9,175 nt of DNA from Chloroflexota bacterium (GTDB taxonomy: Bacteria; Chloroflexota; Anaerolineae; Anaerolineales; Villigracilaceae): assembly GCA_026389975.1 (NCBI GenBank), contig JAPLGV010000462.1, forward strand, positions 1 to 9,175. The letters are read 5' to 3'. The notes under the pieces were generated by a model, which did no database searches, had not been told where the DNA came from, and was given only the letters and a program-made list of their open reading frames with translations. Of the stretch, positions 1 to 8,477 are shown in pieces (positions within the stretch are counted from its first letter, which is position 1; every line of letters begins with the position of its first letter). Both the position numbers and the translations under genes were made by a program.

Positions 1-435
1 TTTCGTCGGGCAAATGATCGGACCCTTCATCGGCTTTGTGAGAAAACTGCGCATCAGTTCGGCGCTCCCGAAAACCGCCGGGATGACGGTGGTGAAATTA
101 ATCGTGGCCCAGAACCAGAAATGGAGTGTAGAGAATGCCTCGGCGCCATCATAATGCCAGTTCTGCAAGCGCCAGTTGGCAAGTTCGAACAGCCACCAGA
201 CCGGCGCGGAGGCAATAAACAAACCAATATATTTCCTCCAGTTGCGGACAAAGAGCGAAGTACCGGTGCGCCAGAGCACCAGAGCGTCAATCGTCAGGCA
301 GTAACCCAACCAGAGGGGAAAAAAAGCCCACTGCGTGCGCAGCCCGTTCAGGGTCCAGTTAAGTGTCCAGAAGACGGCTACCAGGCCCAGTCCGATCCAG
401 CCATGAACAGGGAATCTCTTCACAGTATTGATCAT
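1..435 (-). CDS. Trp-rich multi-pass membrane protein, N-terminal part (cut by window edge)
   Basis: The minus strand is open without a stop from an ATG at 435 to the left edge, giving 145 residues beginning MINTVKRFPVHGWIG. I do not recognise the family. Four hydrophobic stretches are visible at about residues 11-28, 36-56, 66-85 and 105-125, so it is an integral membrane protein. It is unusually rich in tryptophan (13 of 145 residues), with motifs such as FFPLWLGYCLTIDALV and APVWWLFELANWRLQNWHYDG. An in-frame TAA lies a few codons upstream of the ATG, so the start cannot be far away. No good Shine-Dalgarno sequence precedes it, which leaves the exact start uncertain. A strong 11-bp hairpin (470-496) lies about 35 bp upstream. 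The gene lies downstream of the NYN-domain gene on the same strand, but 223 bp separate them, so it probably has its own promoter. Function unknown. Confidence 0.72.
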   Translation of the reverse strand, partial: MINTVKRFPVHGWIGLGLVAVFWTLNWTLNGLRTQWAFFPLWLGYCLTIDALVLWRTGTSLFVRNWRKYIGLFIASAPVWWLFELANWRLQNWHYDGAEAFSTLHFWFWATINFTTVIPAVFGSAELMRSFLTKPMKGPIICPTK

Positions 436-469
436 ATTCCAATTAAACCACAAAGTTCTCTGTTAAAGC

Positions 470-496
470 GATCACCAGGCACAAAGCCTGGTGATC
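470..496. repeat. Perfect 11-bp inverted repeat (ACCAGGCTTT-type palindrome)
   Basis: Arm GATCACCAGGC (470-480), loop ACAAA (481-485), arm GCCTGGTGATC (486-496), with no mismatch. Read on the minus strand it contains ACCAGGCTTT, the same core as the palindromic repeats at 1219 and 6842, and it is likewise flanked by a G/C-rich purine tract (about 499-509). It lies about 35 bp upstream of the membrane-protein start at 435. It could be a REP-like element, an operator or an mRNA leader structure; the sequence alone does not decide. Confidence 0.7.
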
Positions 497-523
497 TAAG
501 GGGGAGGGGACACCACCGTATAT

Positions 524-549
524 GGTCTGCATGCGGGGGCATGCTGACC
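524..549. repeat. Inverted repeat with doubled GCATGC
   Basis: GCATGC (529-534) and GCATGC (539-544) flank a GGGG loop. The outer arms GGTC (524-527) and GACC (546-549) also pair, with one T/T mismatch between the two stems. This is the second of three adjacent hairpins in the spacer. Role unknown. Confidence 0.55.
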
Positions 550-558
550 TTCGATGGC

Positions 559-596
559 AGATACCTGATGTACCAGTAAAAGGAGAACAGGTATCT
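559..596. repeat. 9-bp perfect inverted repeat
   Basis: AGATACCTG (559-567) and CAGGTATCT (588-596) are perfect reverse complements around a 20-nt spacer. This is the third hairpin in the spacer. The long loop fits an operator for a dimeric protein or a decayed repeat end as well as an RNA hairpin. Confidence 0.5.
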
Positions 597-615
597 TGTA
601 GAGATATTACACCAC

Positions 616-660
616 AATTGTCTTAATTGTATTAAAAAAAGATTAGAATTGTCCAATTTC
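616..660 (-). promoter_or_regulatory. Weak candidate promoter for the membrane-protein gene
   Basis: On the minus strand, TTGGAC is followed after 16 bp by TAATAC, inside an AT-rich tract starting at the stop codon of the NYN gene. A nearby TACAATTAAG (622-631, minus) could be an alternative -10 region. The 223-bp gap makes an independent promoter plausible, but the match is only moderate and AT-rich DNA gives chance hits. Confidence 0.25.
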
Positions 661-1126
661 ATCTCTCCCGCTTCTCAAAGAATTTCAGCCACTCCTCCAC
701 CTCGTCGGGACTCAGCACCGACTCACTCTTGGATTTCGTCACGCGAATCGTCTGTGCTTTGACCATCTCCTGGGCAAATTCTTCCGCAGACATTGCCCCG
801 GCGTGGGCAGCTCCTGCGGCGCGCTGGACGCGTCCATCGGAACTGACCACCGTCCAGTTTTTGGCCGCTTTCTTCAGTTGTATAAGCCGGGCTTCGATGG
901 CGGCATCCGCGCTGGAACCCTGGCGGATGAAGTGCGCCGTTACCACGCCTGCCTTGCGCGTGGATGCCTGTCCCGGCGGAGCGCCGTCAAAGTAGACTTC
1001 CACCTGGGCACGGCGCAGACGGCAGAATTCCTGCAAGCGGACCAGGAGGTCCAGTTCGTCGTCGAACTGGTCCAGGCGCAGGCCCAGTTTGGGGATCAGG
1101 TTATGACCGTCAATCAGATATGGCAT
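659..1126 (-). CDS. YacP/Rae1-like NYN-domain ribonuclease
   Basis: This 155-residue protein matches the YacP-like NYN family (DUF901; PIN-like fold), to which the Bacillus subtilis ribosome-associated mRNA endonuclease Rae1 belongs. The acidic residues expected of a metal-dependent PIN-like active site are present: D6 in the N-terminal YLIDGHNLI motif, D47 in VEVYFDG, D74 in SSADAAIE and D97 in VVSSDGRVQRAA. The C-terminus LSPDEVEEWLKFF is also typical of the family. Length is usual and the whole protein is cytosolic with no membrane segment. The ATG at 1126 places the conserved motif at the N-terminus where it belongs, although no clear Shine-Dalgarno sequence precedes it. It is divergent from hutU across a 248-bp gap. 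The role is inferred from family knowledge to be RNA cleavage linked to translation; ribosome association in this organism is not shown. Confidence 0.88.
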   Translation of the reverse strand: MPYLIDGHNLIPKLGLRLDQFDDELDLLVRLQEFCRLRRAQVEVYFDGAPPGQASTRKAGVVTAHFIRQGSSADAAIEARLIQLKKAAKNWTVVSSDGRVQRAAGAAHAGAMSAEEFAQEMVKAQTIRVTKSKSESVLSPDEVEEWLKFFEKRER

Positions 1127-1157
1127 AAGAGTTTAAAAAAGAAAACACAGATGTCTA

Positions 1158-1163
1158 ATTTTA
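1158..1163 (-). promoter_or_regulatory. Candidate -10 element of the NYN gene
   Basis: TAAAAT on the minus strand lies 31 bp before the ATG at 1126 and would give a leader of about 25 nt. No convincing -35 box stands 16-18 bp upstream, so this is tentative. Confidence 0.3.
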
Positions 1164-1218
1164 TCATCTCCATCCGCTTTGATTCCGAATTTGGTTCTCC
1201 GGCTATCATCCTAGTGAT

Positions 1219-1289
1219 GTCAGGGGGTGGGGATTACCAGGCTTTCACAGGGTACTGCGTAAATAGCAGTAGACTTTGTGAAAGCCCTG
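1219..1289. repeat. Palindromic dispersed repeat, copy A
   Basis: Positions 1219-1247 match 6842-6870 at 28 of 29 bases. The shared block starts GTCAGGGGGTGGGGAT and ends ACCAGGCTTTCA. It is followed by the complementary arm TGTGAAAGCCCT (1278-1288), forming a hairpin with AGGCTTTCACA. The loop contains a smaller hairpin, TACTGC (1253-1258) with GCAGTA (1266-1271). The element ends about 20 bp before the -35 box of hutU. Confidence 0.7.
1247..1273. repeat. 19-bp block shared with 9028-9046, within the loop of copy A
   Basis: ACAGGGTACTGCGTAAATA at 1247-1265 recurs exactly at 9028-9046. The next eight bases, GCAGTAGA (1266-1273), recur at 9116-9123. The two pieces are adjacent here but separated by 69 bp near the right edge, so the two loci look like shorter and longer forms of one element. 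Confidence 0.6.
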
Positions 1290-1308
1290 CATCGCACCCT
1301 GAAGATGG

Positions 1309-1337
1309 TTTGCATGAGTCCCCGCGTGGCGTATAAT
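1309..1337 (+). promoter_or_regulatory. hutU promoter
   Basis: TTTGCA (1309-1314) and a consensus TATAAT (1332-1337) are separated by 17 bp. Transcription would begin near 1344, leaving a leader of about 31 nt. The palindromic repeat ends about 20 bp upstream of the -35 box, a position where a regulator could act. No HutC- or HutP-type site was recognised. Confidence 0.6.
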
Positions 1338-1374
1338 TACCGCGAGGAAATTCTTCCCACAAAGGAGACATTGC

Positions 1375-3039
1375 ATGTCCGGACCTCGCACCGTCCGCGC
1401 CCCGCGCGGCACAACTCTCACCTGTAAATCCTGGCTGACCGAAGCCGCCTACCGCATGATCCAGAACAACCTCGACCCGGACGTAGCCGAGCGCCCGCAG
1501 GACTTGGTCGTCTACGGCGGGCGCGGACAGGCGGCCCGCAACTGGGAGTGTTTCGACGCCATCCTCGAGTCGCTCAAAAATCTCGAAGACGATGAGACGC
1601 TGCTGGTACAATCCGGCAAACCGGTGGCGGTTTTCAAATCGCATCCCGACGCGCCGCGCGTGCTCATTGCCAATTCCAACCTCGTCCCGCACTGGGCTAC
1701 CTGGGAGCACTTCGATAAACTGGTTGCCCAGGGACTGATCATGTACGGGCAGATGACCGCCGGTTCGTGGATCTACATCGGCACGCAGGGCATCCTGCAG
1801 GGCACCTACGAAACCTTCGGCGCTTTAGCCAAACTCAAAGGCTGGGGCTCGCTCAAGGGCAAGTTCTGCCTGACCGCCGGTCTCGGCGGGATGGGCGGGG
1901 CGCAGCCGCTGGCCATCACCATGAACGAGGGCGTCGGCCTCATCGTCGAAGTGGACCCGGCGCGCGCCAAGCGCCGCCTCGACATCGGCTATGTGGACCG
2001 GGTGGTGGATAATCTCGAAGAAGCCATGACCCTCGTCGAGCAGTTCACGGATAAGGAGAAGCCGCAGTCCATCGGTCTGATCGGCAACGCCGCTGACATC
2101 TATCAGGAACTGGCGATGCGTGGCATCATCCCCGACGTGGTGACAGACCAAACCTCGGCGCACGAGGCGCTGATGTACGTCCCCACCGGGCTGTCGGTGG
2201 CCGCCGCGGACGAACTGCGCAAGTCCAACCCCGAAGAGTACAAAAAACGGGCGATGGCTTCCATGGCGCAGCACGTACGCGCCATGCTCGAATTCCAGCG
2301 CAAGGGCGCCGAAGTATTCGACTACGGCAACAATCTGCGCCAGCAGGCTTATAACCACGGTGTGACGGACGCCTTCGATTTCCCCGGCTTCGTTCCGGCC
2401 TACATCCGCCCGCTTTTCTGCGAGGGCAAGGGACCCTTCCGCTGGGTGGCGCTCTCCGGCGACCCTGAGGACATTTATAAGACGGACGCGGCGGTGCTGG
2501 ACCTGTTCCCTGCCGACGACCACCTGCGCCGCTGGCTGAAGCTGGCACGCGAAAAAGTCCCGTTCCAGGGATTGCCGGCGCGCATCTGCTGGCTCGGCTA
2601 CGGAGAACGCGCCAAGGCCGGACTGAAATTCAACGAGTTGGTGGCGAACGGGACCTTGAAAGCGCCCATCGTCATCGGGCGCGACCACCTCGACTGCGGC
2701 TCGGTCGCCAGCCCGAACCGCGAGACCGAGGCGATGAAGGACGGTTCGGATGCCATCTCCGACTGGGCCATCCTGAACGCCATGATCAACGCTGTCGGCG
2801 GAGCCACCTGGGTCTCGTTCCACCACGGCGGCGGGGTGGGCATCGGCTACAGCCAGCATGCCGGTCAGGTCATCGTGGCCGACGGCACGCCCGAAGCCGC
2901 GCGGCGGCTGGAGCGCGTTCTGACCACCGACCCTGGCATGGGTATCGTCCGCCACGCGGACGCCGGGTACGAGATCGCCATCGAGGCAGCCAGGAGGCAT
3001 GGCATCAAAATGCCGATGTTGAAACAAGCTCATATATAA
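1375..3039 (+). CDS. hutU: Urocanate hydratase
   Basis: Urocanate hydratase (urocanase, EC 4.2.1.49) catalyses the second step of histidine degradation: urocanate plus water gives 4-imidazolone-5-propanoate, using tightly bound NAD+ as an electrophile. The 554 residues equal the usual bacterial length. The NAD-binding motif GLGGMGGAQ is at 169-177. The signature GLPARICWLGYGER places the conserved cysteine at C405, matching the catalytic-site Cys of the Pseudomonas enzyme. GRDHLDCGSVASP (435-447) and the glycine-rich FHHGGGVGIGYSQHAG near the C-terminus are intact. The ATG at 1375 follows AAGGAG (1362-1367) at 7 nt, behind a good promoter. It is a cytosolic homodimer in the known family. No other hut gene is in the window; the next gene downstream is a glycosyltransferase. 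No truncation or missing key residue was seen. Confidence 0.97.
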   Translation: MSGPRTVRAPRGTTLTCKSWLTEAAYRMIQNNLDPDVAERPQDLVVYGGRGQAARNWECFDAILESLKNLEDDETLLVQSGKPVAVFKSHPDAPRVLIANSNLVPHWATWEHFDKLVAQGLIMYGQMTAGSWIYIGTQGILQGTYETFGALAKLKGWGSLKGKFCLTAGLGGMGGAQPLAITMNEGVGLIVEVDPARAKRRLDIGYVDRVVDNLEEAMTLVEQFTDKEKPQSIGLIGNAADIYQELAMRGIIPDVVTDQTSAHEALMYVPTGLSVAAADELRKSNPEEYKKRAMASMAQHVRAMLEFQRKGAEVFDYGNNLRQQAYNHGVTDAFDFPGFVPAYIRPLFCEGKGPFRWVALSGDPEDIYKTDAAVLDLFPADDHLRRWLKLAREKVPFQGLPARICWLGYGERAKAGLKFNELVANGTLKAPIVIGRDHLDCGSVASPNRETEAMKDGSDAISDWAILNAMINAVGGATWVSFHHGGGVGIGYSQHAGQVIVADGTPEAARRLERVLTTDPGMGIVRHADAGYEIAIEAARRHGIKMPMLKQAHI

Positions 3040-3049
3040 AAGGACACCC

Positions 3050-4285
3050 ATGCCCGCGAGAAAAAAGGTCATCCTGATTTTTGTCGAGTTGGGGCTTTGG
3101 GCTGCATTTATCCTCACGATGTTCTGGTTATGGGATCGCTGGTTGATCCCAGGTCCCCATGGGACGATCCACTGGGTTGGGATGGACTTCGTCCCTTACT
3201 GGGTGGGGGTGCGCGCCATGCTGACGGGACAGAGTCCTTACAGCACTGGCACAACCCATCTCATCCAAACTGTTCTTCTCGGCGGTCCGCCCGAAGCGGG
3301 GGGCGATCCCATGCTGTTCGTCTACCCGGCATGGATCTTCTTGCTGCTTGCGCCCTGGGCTCTGCTGCCGCTCAAGTGGGCTGTTGCCCTGTGGACCGGA
3401 TCACTGCTCTTAGGCATAATCCATCTCATCGGTTATTTGGCATTCCGCTGGGGAGGCCACCGGATCGGTCGCACCGGCTTCTGGGCGGTTGTGCTGGCGG
3501 TAGGGTGCCTGCCTTTCCTATCCATCGCAGTGACGAAGGGACAATTGAGTCTGGTTAGCCTGGGTGCCCTGTTCTTGGCCATCCGCCTGGTGGGTGGCCT
3601 CCCTATGCAACGCGGCTCCCGGATTCCAGGCTCGAATCACAGGGAAACAAAATCTGCAAGGACCATTTTCCGCGAAATAATGGCTGGCATATTCCTGGCA
3701 TTGTCCATTCTAAAACCCACCCTCACCATACTTGCGATGGCAGGGATGCTCCTCTGGGCGCTAGTCGAACGAAGGGTCTATCTCATCGCGGGGTTTGCCT
3801 CCTGCATCGGAGTTCTATCCCTGGCGAGCTGGTTTGCCGTGGGGAATTGGATCCCTGATTACCTGCAACTATTAAAAAATACCGGCGGAGCCCCTGTCCT
3901 CTGGAGTCTGGCGCTTCTTGCATGGCCCTGGAAAGCCTTATATGCTTTCCTCTTTACCGGGATAGGGGCCTATGCGTTCATCTATTTTCTGCGTACTCGT
4001 AACCGCACCCAATGGTTTTCGGCGGCTATCTTGGCCGGGCTGGCACTCTTCCCCATGCGTTGGATCTATGACCTGCTACTGGGGATACTGGTTCCTGCAG
4101 AGGCAGAGCAGATGAGCCGCCTGTCTGCTGCAAGTGTCGTGATTGCCTTACTGGCACCCTGGGGTTTGGCACTTTTCCCGGAACCCTTGCGCTGGTCGGC
4201 ACAGGTGATCGGGCTGCCGCTTGCCTGGGCATTCGTCTGGTTTGCCCACTTTGTCCTTCCTGTGAGATCTAAGGGAATGAAATGA
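3050..4285 (+). CDS. GT87-family (DUF2029) membrane glycosyltransferase
   Basis: A 411-residue polytopic membrane protein with about ten hydrophobic segments. The first membrane span is followed by an extracytoplasmic loop holding GMDFVPYWVGVRAMLTGQSPY (from residue 44), then FVYPAWIFLLLAPWALLPL, GQLSLVSLGALFLAIRL and AGIFLALSILKP. These match, in order, the GT87 pattern of polyprenol-phosphate-sugar-dependent GT-C transferases such as mycobacterial PimE. D46 is in the place of the first-loop aspartate needed for PimE activity. The predicted role is transfer of mannose or another hexose from a lipid-phosphate donor to a glycolipid or glycan at the outer membrane face; donor and acceptor cannot be read from sequence. 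SD AAAAGGA (3038-3044) overlaps the hutU stop and lies 5 nt before the ATG, so the gene is probably co-transcribed with hutU. A charged cytosolic loop at about residues 184-205 separates two membrane blocks. Confidence 0.78.
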   Translation: MPARKKVILIFVELGLWAAFILTMFWLWDRWLIPGPHGTIHWVGMDFVPYWVGVRAMLTGQSPYSTGTTHLIQTVLLGGPPEAGGDPMLFVYPAWIFLLLAPWALLPLKWAVALWTGSLLLGIIHLIGYLAFRWGGHRIGRTGFWAVVLAVGCLPFLSIAVTKGQLSLVSLGALFLAIRLVGGLPMQRGSRIPGSNHRETKSARTIFREIMAGIFLALSILKPTLTILAMAGMLLWALVERRVYLIAGFASCIGVLSLASWFAVGNWIPDYLQLLKNTGGAPVLWSLALLAWPWKALYAFLFTGIGAYAFIYFLRTRNRTQWFSAAILAGLALFPMRWIYDLLLGILVPAEAEQMSRLSAASVVIALLAPWGLALFPEPLRWSAQVIGLPLAWAFVWFAHFVLPVRSKGMK

Positions 4286-4436
4286 GCCTGCTTTAAACTT
4301 GAGGCAAACACAAGTGATGTGTCGCCGCGAGGCAATTGTTCCGCTGCCCGTGTGATGTTCGCCAATCAAGAAGACTCATCAGGCATTTTCTACAGTACAA
4401 TTAAGGTATCCTCTCAATAACTTGGGGAGTGGGGGT

Positions 4437-4479
4437 GTGGGGTGTTTTTGGCGGGCGAAGCCCGCCAAAAACACCCCAC
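4437..4479. repeat. 20-bp perfect hairpin, REP-like
   Basis: The arms at 4437-4456 and 4460-4479 are perfect reverse complements around a GAA loop. The stem is GTGGGG, TG, five T, then GGCGGGC. The T-tract is on the 5' arm and the A-tract on the 3' arm, opposite to an intrinsic terminator, so it is better described as a palindromic repeat or a leader structure. The 13-mer TGGGGTGTTTTTG of the left arm recurs at 8383-8395, followed by a looser GC-rich match. Confidence 0.7.
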
Positions 4480-4502
4480 TTTCCCCCCCTTTGTTGAGAT
4501 GA

Positions 4503-4508
4503 TACAAT
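4503..4508 (+). promoter_or_regulatory. Candidate -10 element of the phosphofructokinase gene
   Basis: TACAAT lies 34 bp before the ATG at 4543, a sensible distance. The region about 17 bp upstream is C-rich and gives no recognisable -35 box. The same ten bases, TACAATTAAG, also occur at 4396-4405 and on the minus strand at 622-631. Confidence 0.3.
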
Positions 4509-4542
4509 TAAGCCAACTTCTTGGCCGGAGAATCACAAAAAT

Positions 4543-6765
<2,223 letters not shown>

Positions 6766-6770
6766 AAAGT

Positions 6771-6803
6771 AAAAAAAGGCAACCCGATGGGTTGCCTTTT
6801 TTT
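6771..6803 (+). terminator. Intrinsic (possibly bidirectional) terminator
   Basis: GGCAACCC (6778-6785), loop GAT, GGGTTGCC (6789-6796), preceded by seven A and followed by seven T. It begins 5 nt after the phosphofructokinase stop codon. This is a textbook Rho-independent structure. Confidence 0.92.
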
Positions 6804-6822
6804 GAATCCAAGATCTTCTTTT

Positions 6823-6842
6823 CCCCCGCCCTGGTGCGGGGG
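6823..6842. repeat. 7-bp GC-rich hairpin bordering palindromic repeat copy B
   Basis: CCCCCGC (6823-6829) pairs with GCGGGGG (6836-6842) around a 6-nt loop. It abuts copy B of the dispersed repeat and may belong to the same unit; copy A at 1219 lacks it. Confidence 0.5.
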
Positions 6843-6886
6843 TCAGGGGGTGGGGATGACCAGGCTTTCAGGCTTTGAAAGCCCTG
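6842..6886. repeat. Palindromic dispersed repeat, copy B
   Basis: Positions 6842-6870 match 1219-1247 at 28 of 29 bases. The complementary arm GAAAGCCCTG (6877-6886) follows a 6-nt loop, whereas copy A has a loop of about 32 nt. It lies between the phosphofructokinase terminator and the -10 box of the next gene. Confidence 0.7.
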
Positions 6887-6927
6887 ATACAAGGTTCCAC
6901 CCCGGGGCGGAAGAGGCTCAAAAAATG

Positions 6928-6933
6928 TATAAT
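6928..6933 (+). promoter_or_regulatory. -10 element of the membrane-protein gene
   Basis: A consensus TATAAT, preceded directly by TG. Transcription would begin near 6940, which is downstream of the earliest in-frame start (TTG 6875) and therefore supports the later TTG at 6956. No clear -35 box is seen. Confidence 0.45.
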
Positions 6934-6943
6934 AGGAGCTGCG

Positions 6944-6950
6944 AAAAGGA
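6944..6950 (+). promoter_or_regulatory. Ribosome binding site that sets the start at 6956
   Basis: AAAAGGA lies 5 nt before the in-frame TTG at 6956. No comparable site precedes the alternative TTG at 6875. Confidence 0.5.
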
Positions 6951-6955
6951 ACCCT

Positions 6956-8359
6956 TTGGACACTCCAAAACCTCCTAAACCAAATTTACTGCGCCGCACC
7001 TTTGCAGGGAATTTTATTGATCTGCAAGGCTTACCGGTCAGCCTGAAAATCCTGACCATAGCTGGCTACCTGGCCGTCTTTGGCCTGTTGTTCTTCACCT
7101 TGCTGGTCGAACTCGCCGGAGACCGCCTTCAAACTGTCGAGTACACGCTGGCGGGACAAAACGATAAGGTGCCGCTGGTCGTCATGGCAATCGCCGGCCT
7201 GGCTTTTATCCTGGGCTGGGCCTACCTGCTGTCCGGCGCCGCGGCCGCCAGAGCGCGCATCTTTCTGCCGATCCTGGTTTTGTATGCCCTGCAATTATTC
7301 CTGGTTACCGGTGGTAATCTCCTGCTCATCTTTTTGGAGCTGCTCTTCTTTTTCACGGTTCTCGTTATTTATGGACTGACCTTCCGGATGAATTTCTGGC
7401 GCGATCTGCCGGGCCTGCATTTCTTTGGCTGGCTGGGAGCCGTATCCGTTATTGTCATCCTTTCGGTTGGAATATCGCCTACAAATGCCGAGGTGGCCTC
7501 TTCGCTTTCGGCCAATTTTGCCATTGTGATGCTCCTGACGCTTGTGTTCTGGGTCCTGCTGGGTCTCAGCGTCATTGACCTGGGCATTACAATCGGCCGG
7601 GGTTTCACACGGATTGCCCGCGAGATCCTGCCTTTTTCGGCACTCAGCGCCCTGGTTGTGTTTGTGCTGCTTATCCACCCGGCAGTGGTCATGCTGGTTT
7701 TCTGGCTGACCAGGGATGGCTTTTTGCTGTTGGATGTGCTGTTTTCAACTCTGCTCATTCTGGGCGCCCTGGTTGTGTGGATTGCCCACCGTTGGTCGGG
7801 TTCCACCAGCGCTGTTTTCCTGACGTTGAGTCTGGCCACTCCGGTGGTGGTACTGGGACTTTCCCTGGCTTTTGCCGGGCATGATTTTACTGAACTCCTG
7901 CTGAAAATGACCGGGTTCTTCCCGCCTACATTGCTGTTCGTTGGCCTGACCACCTATAACCTTTTCGGCATGGGCGTAGCGTTTACCGGTGTTGATGGGC
8001 GCATCCTGCCCAAACGCGCCCGCGTGTTGCTTTATTTCGGGACTCTCCTCCTGGTTGTGGCCTGTATGCTGTTCCTGTCCAATGAGCGCATTGCAGAGAC
8101 AAACCAGCTCTCCCAGGATGTTCAAACCTTGCTCAACAACCTGTTTGCCTTGAGCGCTCTCGTGCTCGGTATACCTTATGTGGTCTGGATGGTGTGGAAA
8201 CGGCGTGAAATGCTGATCGGCTCGGAAAAGGATTTTTCAAGCGTGCCCCGCTGGGTCTGGCTGGAGCGCGTACCGGGGCCGGCCTGGATTGCGCTCAGCC
8301 TGGTCCTGGCCTGTGCCTGCGCGTGCGTGCTGGTGGGAATTTTGTATTGGCTGGTTTAA
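6956..8359 (+). CDS. Polytopic membrane protein of unknown function
   Basis: About 467 residues with roughly 12-14 hydrophobic segments covering nearly the whole chain after a short basic, proline-rich N-terminus (DTPKPPKPNLLRR). I do not recognise the family and see no catalytic or transport motif. The frame is open from TTG 6875, but that codon lies inside a palindromic repeat and upstream of the likely -10 box (6928-6933). TTG 6956 follows AAAAGGA (6944-6950) at 5 nt and is the better start. The only sizeable non-membrane segments are at about 53-68, around 380 (NERIAETNQLSQDVQ) and 420-440 (KRREMLIGSEKDFSSVPRW). The last span is cysteine-rich (ACACACV). Its 3' end (from about 8257) is duplicated at 8917-9024. 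It converges with the DUF4404-like gene, the two stop codons being 118 bp apart. Confidence 0.82.
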   Translation: MDTPKPPKPNLLRRTFAGNFIDLQGLPVSLKILTIAGYLAVFGLLFFTLLVELAGDRLQTVEYTLAGQNDKVPLVVMAIAGLAFILGWAYLLSGAAAARARIFLPILVLYALQLFLVTGGNLLLIFLELLFFFTVLVIYGLTFRMNFWRDLPGLHFFGWLGAVSVIVILSVGISPTNAEVASSLSANFAIVMLLTLVFWVLLGLSVIDLGITIGRGFTRIAREILPFSALSALVVFVLLIHPAVVMLVFWLTRDGFLLLDVLFSTLLILGALVVWIAHRWSGSTSAVFLTLSLATPVVVLGLSLAFAGHDFTELLLKMTGFFPPTLLFVGLTTYNLFGMGVAFTGVDGRILPKRARVLLYFGTLLLVVACMLFLSNERIAETNQLSQDVQTLLNNLFALSALVLGIPYVVWMVWKRREMLIGSEKDFSSVPRWVWLERVPGPAWIALSLVLACACACVLVGILYWLV

Positions 8360-8360
8360 T

Positions 8361-8396
8361 CAAAAGAGCGCCTTTTCAAAAATGGGGTGTTTTTGC
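8361..8396. other. Possible weak bidirectional terminator between convergent genes
   Basis: CAAAAA (8377-8382) and TTTTTG (8390-8395) pair around TGGGGTG, just after the membrane-gene stop and close to the end of the convergent gene. The stem is short and AT-only, so the call is weak. The segment also carries the 13-mer shared with the 4437 hairpin. Confidence 0.25.
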
Positions 8397-8477
8397 TTGC
8401 GAGTGCCCGCGGACCCGTCTCGCCGCGTAAAATTCGCCCATACACTTCCGGGAATCGAAACCAGCGCCTCGACCAGA

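Larger units (their letters stand above)
436..658. other. Non-coding spacer with three hairpins and an AT-rich tract
   Basis: This spacer separates the NYN gene from the membrane-protein gene; both lie on the minus strand. It holds three successive inverted repeats (470-496, 524-549 and 559-596, listed separately) and an AT-rich segment at about 597-658. None of the hairpins is followed by a T-run on the minus strand in the way an intrinsic terminator would be. I see no coding sequence with convincing features here. Confidence 0.6.
4286..4542. other. Spacer upstream of the phosphofructokinase gene
   Basis: No coding sequence is evident. The stretch holds two copies of TACAATTAAG (4396-4405 and 4503-4512), a large perfect hairpin (4437-4479) and a run of seven C. 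I found no clear terminator for the glycosyltransferase gene. Confidence 0.5.

Noticed and set aside
121..579. A 152-codon plus-strand frame over the left-edge region.
   Set aside because: The opposite strand reads as a coherent Trp-rich membrane protein with four spans, while this translation is polar, repetitive and crosses the hairpin cluster.
803..1336. A 177-codon plus-strand frame through the NYN gene and the hutU upstream region.
   Set aside because: It is antisense to the conserved NYN protein and runs through a palindromic repeat and the hutU promoter.
1825..3117. A 430-codon open frame on the minus strand opposite hutU.
   Set aside because: It is antisense to a full-length, motif-complete hutU. 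Its composition (many V, G, H, R, Q) is what reverse reading of GC-rich codons gives, and no family is recognisable.
4437..4479. The strong hairpin as an intrinsic terminator of the glycosyltransferase gene.
   Set aside because: No T-run follows the stem on either strand; the T and A tracts are arranged opposite to a terminator, and it is about 150 bp from the stop codon.
6875..6955. The N-terminal extension of the membrane protein starting at TTG 6875.
   Set aside because: It lies inside palindromic copy B and upstream of the TATAAT box, lacks a ribosome binding site, and the extension is not hydrophobic or domain-like.
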